DNA of 64,000 nt. Origin: an uncultured Bacteroidota bacterium (GTDB taxonomy: Bacteria; Bacteroidota; Bacteroidia; Flavobacteriales; Flavobacteriaceae). A program made the translations under genes and the position numbers. The notes beneath the pieces are model-generated. The model made no database searches, had not been told where the DNA came from, and saw nothing but the letters and a program-made list of their open reading frames with translations. The stretch is taken from the NCBI GenBank assembly GCA_902635965.1, contig CACPQA010000001.1, positions 1-64,000 of the forward strand. Direction: 5' to 3'. How positions within the stretch are numbered: position 1 is the first letter of the stretch; each line of letters starts with the position of its first letter. Positions 1-8,998 of the stretch are shown piece after piece.

Positions 1-1
1 T

Positions 2-226
2 GTTATTATTGTGACTTCACTCCACAGAGATTATTTGCCTTCTTCGTGGACAATGTTCTCTCCAACATTTGTTGACATTGGAATTTTTATTGGGACTATA
101 GGTTTTTTCTTTGTTTTATTTTTACTTTATGCGAGAACATTTCCAGTGATTGCTCAAGCCGAGGTGAAAACAATTTTAAAGTCTTCGGGAGATAATTATA
201 AAAAATCAAGAGATGGTGGAAAGTAA
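2..226 (+). CDS. actC: ActC, alternative complex III membrane subunit (C-terminal fragment)
   Basis: This is the last 74 codons of a reading frame that enters from the left edge; GTG at 11 is an internal valine codon. The fragment has one strong membrane segment (roughly IGIFIGTIGFFFVLFLLYAR) followed by a short charged cytoplasmic tail. ActC is an NrfD/PsrC-like quinol-binding subunit of alternative complex III, which oxidises menaquinol and passes electrons to a cytochrome oxidase. The identification rests mainly on position, immediately before actD, actE and actF, and on the typical ActC C-terminus (PTFVDIGIF...ARTFPVIAQAEVK). It overlaps actD by 14 bp, consistent with translational coupling. 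Confidence 0.85.
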   Translation, partial: VIIVTSLHRDYLPSSWTMFSPTFVDIGIFIGTIGFFFVLFLLYARTFPVIAQAEVKTILKSSGDNYKKSRDGGK

Positions 227-746
227 CAAATATATTCACGCTGTTTATGATGATGATGACACTCTTTTGAAAGCTGTTAAATCTCTCCGAGATAATAAGT
301 TTGGAATTGACGAAGTTTACACACCATTTCCTGTTCACGGGTTAGACAAGGCTATGGGAATAAATGAAACAAGGATTTCAATTATGTCTTTTATTTATGG
401 ATGTGTTGGGTTATCGATTGCTATTTTAATGATTAATTTTATTATGATTGAAGATTGGCCACAAAATATAGGTGGAAAACCTAGTTTTACCTTTTTTGAA
501 AATATGCCTTCTTTTGTGCCAGTTTTGTTTGAAATGACGGTTTATTTTGCTGCTCATTTGATGGTTATCACTTTCTATCTAAGAAGTAAATTGTGGCCAT
601 TTAAAAAGTCTGAAAACCCAATCCCGTCAACTACTGATGATAAATTTTTAATTGAGATTCATTCTAACGGTGAGGACAAAAAAATAAAAACACTTTTAAA
701 GAAAACTGGGGCTTTGGAAATAAAAATGTATCAAAAGCAAGATTAG
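213..746 (+). CDS. actD: ActD, alternative complex III subunit (DUF3341)
   Basis: The 177-residue protein matches DUF3341/ActD. It starts with a soluble segment (IHAVYDDDDTLLKAVKSLRDNKFGIDEVYTPFPVHGLD), has two membrane segments at about residues 58-78 and 103-125, and ends in a soluble tail. ActD is an integral membrane subunit of the quinol:cytochrome c/oxidase oxidoreductase; no redox cofactor ligand is visible. It begins inside the end of actC, and its stop codon directly abuts the start of actE, so the three are co-translated. Length and order are standard for Bacteroidota. Confidence 0.92.
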   Translation: MVESNKYIHAVYDDDDTLLKAVKSLRDNKFGIDEVYTPFPVHGLDKAMGINETRISIMSFIYGCVGLSIAILMINFIMIEDWPQNIGGKPSFTFFENMPSFVPVLFEMTVYFAAHLMVITFYLRSKLWPFKKSENPIPSTTDDKFLIEIHSNGEDKKIKTLLKKTGALEIKMYQKQD

Positions 747-1295
747 ATGAAAGATAGAAAAATTTTATTTATTGGTATATTTTTCTGCTTAACTCTCGTT
801 GGATGTTATGATTCGAGTCAGCCAAACTACCAATACTTTCCAAATATGTATGACCCAGTAGGCTATGAAGCTTACGCGGAATCTAAAGCTTTTCGTAATG
901 GAATAGAAGCTCAAATTCCAGTAGATGGAACAATTTCAAGAGGATGGACGCCTTATGATTATCCAAACTCAAATGAAGGATACGATACTGCAAAAATAAA
1001 TCTTAAATCACCTATTGAATTTAATGAGGAAAATCTTAAGAAAGGAAAAGAATTATATGGTGTCTATTGTGCAGTCTGTCATGGAAACAAAGGCAACGGT
1101 CAAGGTATTTTAATGACTAGAGAAAAGTATTTAGGTGTGCCAAGTTATGCCGATAGAGAAATCACTGAGGGCAGTATCTATCATGTAATATTCTATGGAA
1201 GAAATGCAATGGGATCACATGCAAGCCAAGTTAATGAAGAAGAGAGATGGCAAATAACCCAATATGTAATGGAACTTAGAAGTAAATTAAAGTGA
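747..1295 (+). CDS. actE: ActE, monohaem cytochrome c lipoprotein of alternative complex III
   Basis: A 182-residue lipoprotein: the signal peptide ends in a lipobox (LVGC) at about residue 20, and one c-type haem motif, CAVCHG, sits near residue 109. ActE carries electrons from the quinol oxidation site of alternative complex III toward the terminal oxidase and faces the periplasm, anchored by lipid. The domain follows the class I cytochrome c pattern, with candidate methionine axial ligands in the ILMTREKY and NAMGSHASQ segments. The stop codon overlaps the actF start by one base (TGATG). Confidence 0.93.
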   Translation: MKDRKILFIGIFFCLTLVGCYDSSQPNYQYFPNMYDPVGYEAYAESKAFRNGIEAQIPVDGTISRGWTPYDYPNSNEGYDTAKINLKSPIEFNEENLKKGKELYGVYCAVCHGNKGNGQGILMTREKYLGVPSYADREITEGSIYHVIFYGRNAMGSHASQVNEEERWQITQYVMELRSKLK

Positions 1296-2653
1296 TGGCA
1301 GAAGAAAGATATTCATTTAATCGCAAATTAAAATTAGTTTCATTTTCATTAATGATTCTGGGTCTTTTGGGTTTATCTTTTGGATTTATAACAGCTCCAA
1401 AAAACATTCAAGAGGCAAGAGAAATAATTTCTCATCGCGACCACAGCGAAGATCATTCTGATAATTCTAAAATTCAAAAAGAGAGCATTGATATCAATTC
1501 GTTAGGTATAATGTACAAATCTAAAAAGGAAGATGGTGATCACGGTACTTCCCATGATGAGCATGTTTTTCATCAATTAAGTAACAAGCCATGGGCTGCC
1601 CTTTATGTAGCAGCTTTTTTCTTCTTTATGATTTCATTAGGTACTTTAGTTTTTTACGCCATTAATCGAGCTGCCCAAGTGGGGTGGTCTCCTATTCTCT
1701 TTAGAGTAATGGAAGGAATAACTGCTTATATGTTGCCTGGAGGTTTGATTGTGATTTTCATATTATTTTTATCAGGACTTCATTTAAATCATCTTTTTAT
1801 TTGGATGGATCCAGAAGTAGTAGCACATGATAAAATAATTGCAGCTAAAAAGGGATATTTAAATGTTCCTTTTGTATTAGCCAGAGGATTGTTTTTCCTT
1901 GCTGGATGGGGCGTATATAGATATCTTTCTAGAAAATTTTCATTAGCCCAAGATTCAGCAAAGGATAACAAATATCACAAGAAGAACTTCAGAATTTCTG
2001 CAGGCTTTTTAGTTTTTTATATTGTTACTGAATCCATCATGTCATGGGATTGGATAATGTCAATTGATCCACATTGGTTTAGTACCCTTTTTGGGTGGTA
2101 TGTCTTTGCAAGCATGTTTGTTAGTGGTATTTCAACCATAGCGCTGGTAACAATTTATCTTAAATCAAAAGGATATTTGAAAGAGGTTAATGATAGCCAT
2201 ATTCACGATTTAGGAAAATTTATGTTTGGCGTTAGTGTCTTTTGGACCTACTTATGGTTTTCTCAGTTTATGCTCATATGGTATTCAAATATACCAGAAG
2301 AAGTCACTTATTTTATAACTAGAATCGAAGATTACAAATTACCATTTTTTGGGATGATATTTTTAAATTTCATATTTCCATTTCTAATGCTAATGAATAG
2401 TGATTATAAGAGAATGAATGCGTTTATTGTGACTACAGGGATTGTTATTATTTTAGGTCATTATATAGACGTTTTTAATATGATTATGCCGTCTGCAGTT
2501 GGTGATCAGTGGTTTATAGGTATAACAGAAATTGGTGGATTTATGTTTTTTATGGGGCTATTTTTGTATACAGTTTTCAATGAGCTAACAAAAGCACCCT
2601 TAACACCAAAAGGAGACCCTTTTTATGGAGAAAGTGAACGTTTTCATTATTAA
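1295..2653 (+). CDS. actF: ActF, alternative complex III quinol-oxidising membrane subunit
   Basis: About 452 residues with roughly ten membrane segments and a histidine-rich hydrophilic loop near residues 47-90. It is the second NrfD/PsrC-like subunit of alternative complex III and resembles ActC. I start it at ATG 1295, which overlaps the actE stop by one base; an in-frame GTG at 1292 is possible but less likely. The conserved WDWIMSIDPHWFSTLFGWY segment around residue 250 is typical of ActF. Cytochrome oxidase subunit II starts 16 bp after its stop, so electron donor and oxidase are probably on one transcript. Confidence 0.93.
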   Translation: MAEERYSFNRKLKLVSFSLMILGLLGLSFGFITAPKNIQEAREIISHRDHSEDHSDNSKIQKESIDINSLGIMYKSKKEDGDHGTSHDEHVFHQLSNKPWAALYVAAFFFFMISLGTLVFYAINRAAQVGWSPILFRVMEGITAYMLPGGLIVIFILFLSGLHLNHLFIWMDPEVVAHDKIIAAKKGYLNVPFVLARGLFFLAGWGVYRYLSRKFSLAQDSAKDNKYHKKNFRISAGFLVFYIVTESIMSWDWIMSIDPHWFSTLFGWYVFASMFVSGISTIALVTIYLKSKGYLKEVNDSHIHDLGKFMFGVSVFWTYLWFSQFMLIWYSNIPEEVTYFITRIEDYKLPFFGMIFLNFIFPFLMLMNSDYKRMNAFIVTTGIVIILGHYIDVFNMIMPSAVGDQWFIGITEIGGFMFFMGLFLYTVFNELTKAPLTPKGDPFYGESERFHY

Positions 2654-2669
2654 ATAATTTAGAAAGCAA

Positions 2670-3734
2670 ATGACAATATTATTAATATTTACAATTTTAA
2701 TTTTGATATCCATATCGATGTGGCAAATATCAAAGATGTTTGAATTATCTCAAACTAATGTAAACACCACTGAGATTGCAGACGATAAGGACAACGATTA
2801 TCAGGGGAAGCTAATGTTTGCTTTTCTTGTGTTTATATATCTACTAACACTTTTTTCGTTTTATCAATGGGGTGATGTTTTGTTACCTAAAGCAGCTTCA
2901 GATCATGGAGATTTGTACGACTCACTCATGTGGTCAACATTCGCTGTAATTTTCTTTGTTCAAACAATTACCCAAGCTTTATTGCACTATTTTGCTTATA
3001 AGTATAGAGGTGAAAAAAACAAAAAAGCTTTTTTCTTAGCTGACAATGACCGTTTAGAAGCAATTTGGACTATAATCCCAATGATTGTTTTAGCAGGACT
3101 AATTTTATTTGGATTATATACATGGACAGATATCATGACTGTAGAAGAAAATGAAGATGCAATGATTGTAGAACTTTATGCCCAGCAATACAACTGGAAA
3201 GCAAGATATGCTGGTAACGATGGAGTTTTAGGAGATGCAAATGTCAGATTCTTAAATGATTTTGATGGTAAAAACCTTGTTGGTATTGACGCTACAGATC
3301 CAAATGGCTTAGATGACGTAGTTGTTCAAGAATTACACCTCCCAGTCGGAAGAGAAATAATTTTTAAAATGAGATCTCAAGATGTTTTACATTCTGCTTA
3401 CATGCCACATTTTAGAGCGCAGATGAATTGTGTGCCAGGAATGATAACAGAGTTTGCTTTTACACCAATAATGACAACTGAACAAATGAGACAAACTCCA
3501 GAGATGATAGCAAAGGTTAAAAAAATAAATAAAATCCGAGCTAAAAATAGCGAAGAACTGGTTTTAAAAGGTGAGGAACCCTTAGAACCATATATATTTG
3601 ATTATATTCTTTTATGTAATAAAATTTGTGGGGCATCTCACTATAACATGCAAATGAAGATTATAGTTGAAACGGAAGATAAGTTTAAAAAATGGATGAG
3701 TAATCAACAGACGTTTGCTCAATTTATACAATAA
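2670..3734 (+). CDS. coxB: Cytochrome c oxidase subunit II with CuA site
   Basis: 354 residues. There are hydrophobic segments at about 1-20, 48-67, 88-111 and 131-152, then a periplasmic cupredoxin domain. The CuA centre is the C-x3-C-x3-H-x2-M motif (CNKICGASHYNM) near residue 315; the upstream histidine ligand is in VLHSAYMPHFRAQ. The subunit takes electrons from a cytochrome and passes them to haem a in subunit I. The residue that is usually glutamate between the two copper cysteines is lysine here. No fused cytochrome c domain is present, so the donor is probably ActE or another cytochrome. It lies between actF and coxA. Confidence 0.96.
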   Translation: MTILLIFTILILISISMWQISKMFELSQTNVNTTEIADDKDNDYQGKLMFAFLVFIYLLTLFSFYQWGDVLLPKAASDHGDLYDSLMWSTFAVIFFVQTITQALLHYFAYKYRGEKNKKAFFLADNDRLEAIWTIIPMIVLAGLILFGLYTWTDIMTVEENEDAMIVELYAQQYNWKARYAGNDGVLGDANVRFLNDFDGKNLVGIDATDPNGLDDVVVQELHLPVGREIIFKMRSQDVLHSAYMPHFRAQMNCVPGMITEFAFTPIMTTEQMRQTPEMIAKVKKINKIRAKNSEELVLKGEEPLEPYIFDYILLCNKICGASHYNMQMKIIVETEDKFKKWMSNQQTFAQFIQ

Positions 3735-3751
3735 TTAATAGTATTAAGAAT

Positions 3752-5539
3752 ATGTCAACAGCAGTTACTACAGAGGAAGAAGTTCACGAACATCATCACA
3801 AAGAAACATTTATAACAAAGTATATTTTCAGTCAAGACCATAAAATGATCGCAAAACAATACCTTATTACAGGTTTGTTCATGGGAATAATTGGAATAGC
3901 CATGTCTCTACTTTTTAGAGTTCAGTTAGCTTGGCCAGAGCAATCGTTTAAAATTTTTGAAGTATTTTTAGGTAAATGGGCTCCTGAAGGAGTTATGGAC
4001 CCAAATGTATACCTTGCATTGGTGACCATACATGGAACAATAATGGTGTTTTTTGTTCTAACAGCAGGTTTAAGCGGTACCTTTAGTAATTTACTTATTC
4101 CTTTGCAAATCGGTGCACGTGATATGGCATCTGGGCTTCTAAATATGATAGCTTACTGGCTATTTTTTCTCTCATCAGTTTTGATGATTGCCTCATTATT
4201 TGTTGAAGCCGGGCCGGCTGCTGCTGGGTGGACTATATATCCTCCTCTATCGGCCTTACCACAAGCTCAACCGGGTTCAGGCCTTGGTATGACGCTTTGG
4301 TTGGTCTCCATGGCAATTTTTGTTGCTTCTTCCCTTCTTGGTTCATTGAATTATATAGTCACTGTAATTAACTTAAGGACAAAAGGGATGAGCTTCTCTA
4401 GGCTACCGCTTACAATATGGGCTTTTTTCATTACCGCAATTATTGGGGTGGTTTCTTTTCCTGTGTTACTGTCCGCAGCTTTATTGCTAATAATGGACAG
4501 AAGTTTTGGTACATCATTTTTCCTTTCAGATATTTTCATTCAAGGAGAAGTATTGCACTATCAAGGTGGCTCCCCTGTTCTATATGAACATTTATTTTGG
4601 TTTTTAGGTCATCCGGAGGTTTATATTGTTCTTCTTCCAGCGCTTGGAATTACTTCAGAGGTTATTGCAACAAATGCTAGAAAGCCAATTTTTGGTTATA
4701 GAGCTATGGTTGCTTCTATATTGGCTATAGCTTTTCTTTCCACAATTGTATGGGGTCACCATATGTTTATCAGTGGTATGAATCCTTTTTTGGGTTCAGT
4801 ATTTACTTTTACCACCCTTTTAATCGCAATACCTTCAGCTGTTAAAGCCTTTAATTACATAACAACTCTGTGGAAAGGAAATTTACAACTCAACCCAGCT
4901 ATGTTATTTTCTATTGCACTAGTTTCTACATTTATATCAGGTGGATTAACAGGAATTATTTTAGGAGACAGTACTCTTGATATAAATGTCCACGATACAT
5001 ATTTTGTTGTTGCACACTTTCATTTAGTTATGGGAATATCCGCGCTTTATGGGCTTTTTGCAGGAGTTTATCATTGGTTTCCAAAAATGTTTAAAAGAAT
5101 GATGAATAAAAATTTAGGGTATATCCATTTCTGGATTACGGCAGTTGGTGCCTATGGTGTTTTCTTTCCAATGCATTTTATAGGAATGGCTGGACTACCT
5201 AGAAGATACTACACTAATACTGCTTTTCCTTATTTTGACGATATTGCAGATATTAATATTGTTATTTCAATTTTTGCTTTTATTGCTGGTGCGGCACAAA
5301 TTATTTTTCTTTATAATTTCATACACAGTATTTATTACGGAAAAGAAACAACCCAAAATCCTTGGAAGTCTACTACATTAGAATGGACAGCACCTATTGA
5401 GCACATGCATGGGAACTGGGATGGAGAGATTCCACATGTTTATAGGTGGGCGTATGATTACTCAAAACCAGGAAAAAAGGATGATTATGTTCCTCAAACT
5501 GTCCCCTTAGAAAAAGGAGAAGAGGAACTACAACATTAA
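3752..5539 (+). CDS. coxA: Cytochrome c oxidase subunit I, A-type haem-copper oxidase
   Basis: 595 residues and about twelve membrane helices; the catalytic subunit that reduces oxygen to water and pumps protons. Visible ligands: the haem a histidine in TIHGTIMVFF (about 94), the CuB/Tyr-linked motif GHPEVY (about 285), the CuB pair GHHMF (about 336), and the two haem histidines in HDTYFVVAHFHLVM (about 414-426). The glutamate in HPEVY places it in the A1 group of haem-copper oxidases. It follows coxB by 17 bp and ends just before a strong hairpin terminator, so the act-cox block stops here. Confidence 0.97.
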   Translation: MSTAVTTEEEVHEHHHKETFITKYIFSQDHKMIAKQYLITGLFMGIIGIAMSLLFRVQLAWPEQSFKIFEVFLGKWAPEGVMDPNVYLALVTIHGTIMVFFVLTAGLSGTFSNLLIPLQIGARDMASGLLNMIAYWLFFLSSVLMIASLFVEAGPAAAGWTIYPPLSALPQAQPGSGLGMTLWLVSMAIFVASSLLGSLNYIVTVINLRTKGMSFSRLPLTIWAFFITAIIGVVSFPVLLSAALLLIMDRSFGTSFFLSDIFIQGEVLHYQGGSPVLYEHLFWFLGHPEVYIVLLPALGITSEVIATNARKPIFGYRAMVASILAIAFLSTIVWGHHMFISGMNPFLGSVFTFTTLLIAIPSAVKAFNYITTLWKGNLQLNPAMLFSIALVSTFISGGLTGIILGDSTLDINVHDTYFVVAHFHLVMGISALYGLFAGVYHWFPKMFKRMMNKNLGYIHFWITAVGAYGVFFPMHFIGMAGLPRRYYTNTAFPYFDDIADINIVISIFAFIAGAAQIIFLYNFIHSIYYGKETTQNPWKSTTLEWTAPIEHMHGNWDGEIPHVYRWAYDYSKPGKKDDYVPQTVPLEKGEEELQH

Positions 5540-5564
5540 TTTTATCTAAATTTAAATATGATTC

Positions 5565-5595
5565 AAAAAAAAGGGGCATTAGTGCCTCTTTTTTC
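5565..5595 (+). terminator. Rho-independent terminator after coxA
   Basis: A perfect hairpin: arm AAAAAAGGGGCA, loop TTAG, arm TGCCTCTTTTTT, giving 12 pairs with one G-U. The 3' arm supplies the U-tract. It lies 25 bp after the coxA stop and 17 bp before the likely ruvB start, so it separates the respiratory block from ruvB. Confidence 0.85.
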
Positions 5596-5611
5596 TTATA
5601 TATTTGTTAAA

Positions 5612-6631
5612 ATGAATGAAGCACTTGACCCACAAACAAATAATTTATCAAATGAAGAGAAGGAATTTGATCGGTCTTTGAGGCCTTTAAATTTTTCTGA
5701 CTTTGTAGGGCAAGAATCTATTTTAGAAAATTTAAAAATATTTGTTGAGGCGGCAAACAGAAGAGAAGAAGCTCTTGATCACACTTTATTTCATGGTCCA
5801 CCGGGACTGGGTAAAACAACCCTAGCAAACGTACTTGCTAATGAGTTAGAGGTAGGTATTAAAATAACCTCAGGACCAGTTTTGGATAAACCAGGAGATC
5901 TAGCTGGACTCTTAACTAATTTGGAGCCAAGAGATATTCTTTTCATTGACGAAATACACAGACTTAGTCCAATAGTTGAAGAGTATCTGTACTCAGCAAT
6001 GGAGGATTATAAAATAGATATAATGATTGAAAGTGGTCCAAATGCCAGAACAGTAAATATAACACTTAATCCTTTCACCTTAGTTGGTGCTACTACAAGA
6101 TCGGGTCTTTTAACTGCGCCGATGAGAGCTAGATTTGGAATTAGCAATAGGCTAAGTTATTATTCAAAGGATTTATTATCGTCAATTCTTAAAAGAAGTG
6201 CATCCATTTTAGAAATCGAAATTTCTAAAGATGCCGCAATTGAAATTGCAAGTAGGAGTAGGGGTACACCAAGAATTGCCAATGGATTACTTAGAAGAAT
6301 AAGAGACTTTGCCCAAATTAAGGGAGATGGAAAAATTGATTTGAAAATAACCAAATATGGATTAAAAGCATTAAAAGTAGACAACTATGGTCTAGATGAA
6401 ATGGATAACAAAATTTTAAATGCTTTGATTGACAAATTTAAAGGAGGACCAGTAGGAATTACAACTTTGGCAACGGCTGTTTCAGAAAACGGAGAAACTA
6501 TTGAGGAGGTTTATGAACCTTTCCTAATCCAGCAAGGTTTTATCGTTAGAACTCCAAGGGGAAGAGAGGTTACCGAGTTAGCATACAAGCATTTAGGTAA
6601 AATTAGAGGCAGTCAAGAAAATCTTTTTTAA
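5612..6631 (+). CDS. ruvB: RuvB, Holliday junction branch-migration ATPase
   Basis: 339 residues from ATG 5612. The open frame extends back to 5558, but that stretch runs through the coxA terminator hairpin, and MNEALDP is the usual Bacteroidota start. RuvB forms hexameric AAA+ rings that drive branch migration with RuvA. The Walker A motif GPPGLGKTT is near residue 62, Walker B DEIHR near 112, sensor GATTRSG near 155, and the C-terminal winged helix ends in [16 protein letters not shown]. It is followed 2 bp later by queG; its partner ruvA lies 4.7 kb downstream. Confidence 0.97.
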   Translation: MNEALDPQTNNLSNEEKEFDRSLRPLNFSDFVGQESILENLKIFVEAANRREEALDHTLFHGPPGLGKTTLANVLANELEVGIKITSGPVLDKPGDLAGLLTNLEPRDILFIDEIHRLSPIVEEYLYSAMEDYKIDIMIESGPNARTVNITLNPFTLVGATTRSGLLTAPMRARFGISNRLSYYSKDLLSSILKRSASILEIEISKDAAIEIASRSRGTPRIANGLLRRIRDFAQIKGDGKIDLKITKYGLKALKVDNYGLDEMDNKILNALIDKFKGGPVGITTLATAVSENGETIEEVYEPFLIQQGFIVRTPRGREVTELAYKHLGKIRGSQENLF

Positions 6632-6633
6632 AA

Positions 6634-7566
6634 ATGTTAGATAAGAATAATTTGTCAAAAATAATTAAATCAGAAGCTATATCTATTGGATTTTTGTCAT
6701 GTGGTATTTCTAAAGCGGAATTTTTATCAGAAGAAGCTCCCAAACTTGAGAGCTGGCTAAAATCCGGTTTTAATGGAGAGATGAGTTATATGGAAAGAAA
6801 CTTTGATAAAAGACTTGATCCAAGATTGCTAGTACCTGGATGTAAAAGTATTGTTAGTTTATTGTTTAATTACTATACAGAAAAAAAAGCTAAGAAAGAT
6901 CATGAGCCGAAAATATCATCTTATGCTTATGGTAAAGATTATCACTTCGTAATTAAAGCAAAATTGAGAGAATTACTTTCAAGGATTAAAAACTTGGTGG
7001 GTGATATAAATGGTAGAGTTTTTGTTGATTCAGCTCCTGTTATGGATAAGGCTTGGGCAAAAAAGTCCGGTCTTGGATGGATTGGTAAAAACACCAATTT
7101 AATAAATAAAAAAACAGGTTCTTTTTTTTTTATTGCTGAACTTATTTTGGATCTAGAATTAGAATATGATCACCCCACTACTGATCATTGCGGATCTTGC
7201 ACAGCTTGTATAGACTCTTGTCCAACAAATGCTCTAGCTACACCTTACAAGATTGATGCTACTAAATGCATCTCCTATGCTACAATTGAGTTAAAAAATA
7301 ACATCCCAAATTCATTTAAGGATAATATGAAGGGATGGATTTTTGGGTGTGACATTTGCCAAGATGTTTGTCCATGGAACAGATTTTCAAAAAACCACAA
7401 CGAACCCTCTTTTGAGGATAAAAAAAATATTTCAAATATGTCAAAAAAACAGTGGGAAGATTTGACAAAAGAGGTATTCGATAAGGTGTTCAAAGAAAGC
7501 CCTATCAAAAGAACTGGGTATAGTGGTATAAAAAGGAACATCAATTTTGCTTTTTCAGATAAATAA
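6634..7566 (+). CDS. queG: QueG, epoxyqueuosine reductase
   Basis: 310 residues. QueG reduces epoxyqueuosine to queuosine in tRNA wobble position 34 using a cobalamin cofactor and two [4Fe-4S] clusters. The cluster motifs are visible as [16 protein letters not shown] (about residue 187) and [11 protein letters not shown] (about 240), and the cobalamin domain contains the typical [18 protein letters not shown] stretch. The length fits the short form of the family. The start ATG lies 2 bp after ruvB, so the pair is likely co-transcribed. Confidence 0.95.
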   Translation: MLDKNNLSKIIKSEAISIGFLSCGISKAEFLSEEAPKLESWLKSGFNGEMSYMERNFDKRLDPRLLVPGCKSIVSLLFNYYTEKKAKKDHEPKISSYAYGKDYHFVIKAKLRELLSRIKNLVGDINGRVFVDSAPVMDKAWAKKSGLGWIGKNTNLINKKTGSFFFIAELILDLELEYDHPTTDHCGSCTACIDSCPTNALATPYKIDATKCISYATIELKNNIPNSFKDNMKGWIFGCDICQDVCPWNRFSKNHNEPSFEDKKNISNMSKKQWEDLTKEVFDKVFKESPIKRTGYSGIKRNINFAFSDK

Positions 7567-7572
7567 AGAGAT

Positions 7573-8940
7573 ATGACAACAAAAAAATCTCTCAACTTTT
7601 TTCAAATAATGACTATGAACTTTGGATTTTTTGGAGTTCAATTTAGTTTTGGATTGCAGCAAAGTAATCTCAGTGCCATATATAAATATTTAGGTGCTAA
7701 TGAGTCTGAGTTACCATTGTTATGGCTTGCTGGGCCAGTAACAGGGCTTGTAGTTCAGCCTATTATTGGTGCGATTAGCGATAATACTTGGTCTCCCACT
7801 TTTGGTAGACGAAAACCTTTTTTTTTAATTGGAGCAGTTATAGCTAGTGTTGCTTTGATTTTAATGCCATATTCAAGTTCATTATGGATGGCAGCCAGTT
7901 TACTCTGGATTTTAGACGCAGCAAATAATATTGCATTGGAACCATACAGAGCTTTTATTTCGGATAAGTTACCAGAAAAACAGTATTCTTTGGGATTTTT
8001 GATGCAAAGTTTTTTCACAGGTTTAGGGACAACTATGGCTAATTTTACCCCCGTAATTTTAGTGTCTTTTGGAGTTTTGGCATTAAGTGACAAAATGGAA
8101 AATGGAATTCCGTTAACCACTCTTTGGGCTTTTTTAATTGGGGCTATAGCCTCTACTTTAACGATTTTGATAACTGTTTTTACAACGTCTGAATATCCAC
8201 CAACTGAAGAGGAAATAAAAAAAATAAAAAAATCCAAAAAAGCTGGGATTTTGTCAAATACTGTCAAAGAAATTGTCATTGCTTTTAAAGAAATGCCATC
8301 CACAATGAAACAACTTTTCCCTGTAATGTTTTTCCCGTGGTATGCAATGTTTTGTTATTGGCAATATCTTACTTCAGCTTTATCTCTGTCACTTTTTGAA
8401 ACTTTAGATCAGTCTAGTATTTTTTTTAATAAAGCTCAGCTTTTAACCGGAAATATCAACGGAACATATAATATAATTTGCTTTTCAATTGCATTTTTAT
8501 TACTCCCATTTGCAAAGAAATTTGGACCGAAAAAACTTCATTTTTTTTCACTCTGCTTAGGTGGTATAGGACTTATAAGTTTACCCTTACTAAGCGATAA
8601 ATCTGTTTTATTTTCAATTCCTATTAATAATGGAATAATGATATCCAACGTGTACTTATTATCTTTTTCATTGGGAATAACTTGGGCTTCTATGATGTCA
8701 ATGCCTTACCAAATATTGGCAAATTCTATACCAAGTAATAAAACTGGAATTTATATGGGTATTTTTAATATGTTCATAGTTGTTCCAATGATCATTCAAA
8801 TTTTTTCTATGCAGTTTTTTGTTTATGACTTACTTGGTAAAAATCCTATTAATGTTATTCAATTAGCTGGGATTTTTTTAATTATTGGAGGTATCTTTTC
8901 ATTACTTATAAAAACTAGCAACAAATCAAAAGTCCAATAA
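7573..8940 (+). CDS. MFS transporter, SLC45-like (putative sugar:cation symporter)
   Basis: 455 residues with about twelve membrane helices. The N-terminal half shows the SLC45-type signature: GPVTGLVVQPIIGAISDNTWSPTFGRRKPF, with the RRKP cytoplasmic loop. Characterised relatives import sucrose, maltose or related sugars with protons, and Bacteroidota homologues are often linked to glucan utilisation. No glycoside hydrolase lies nearby, so the substrate stays open. It begins 6 bp after queG and is probably read with it. Confidence 0.8.
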   Translation: MTTKKSLNFFQIMTMNFGFFGVQFSFGLQQSNLSAIYKYLGANESELPLLWLAGPVTGLVVQPIIGAISDNTWSPTFGRRKPFFLIGAVIASVALILMPYSSSLWMAASLLWILDAANNIALEPYRAFISDKLPEKQYSLGFLMQSFFTGLGTTMANFTPVILVSFGVLALSDKMENGIPLTTLWAFLIGAIASTLTILITVFTTSEYPPTEEEIKKIKKSKKAGILSNTVKEIVIAFKEMPSTMKQLFPVMFFPWYAMFCYWQYLTSALSLSLFETLDQSSIFFNKAQLLTGNINGTYNIICFSIAFLLLPFAKKFGPKKLHFFSLCLGGIGLISLPLLSDKSVLFSIPINNGIMISNVYLLSFSLGITWASMMSMPYQILANSIPSNKTGIYMGIFNMFIVVPMIIQIFSMQFFVYDLLGKNPINVIQLAGIFLIIGGIFSLLIKTSNKSKVQ

Positions 8941-8998
8941 TTTTTAAAAATTAAATAGTGAATAGAAATACTTAGACTACATTTATTCATAAATTACA

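Noticed and set aside
5558-5611. N-terminal extension of the RuvB frame
   Set aside because: It would translate through the coxA terminator hairpin; the family start MNEALDP begins at 5612.
7755-8303. 182-codon open frame on the minus strand within the SLC45-like gene
   Set aside because: Low-complexity Ile/Ala/Lys composition antisense to a clear transporter; no recognisable domain.
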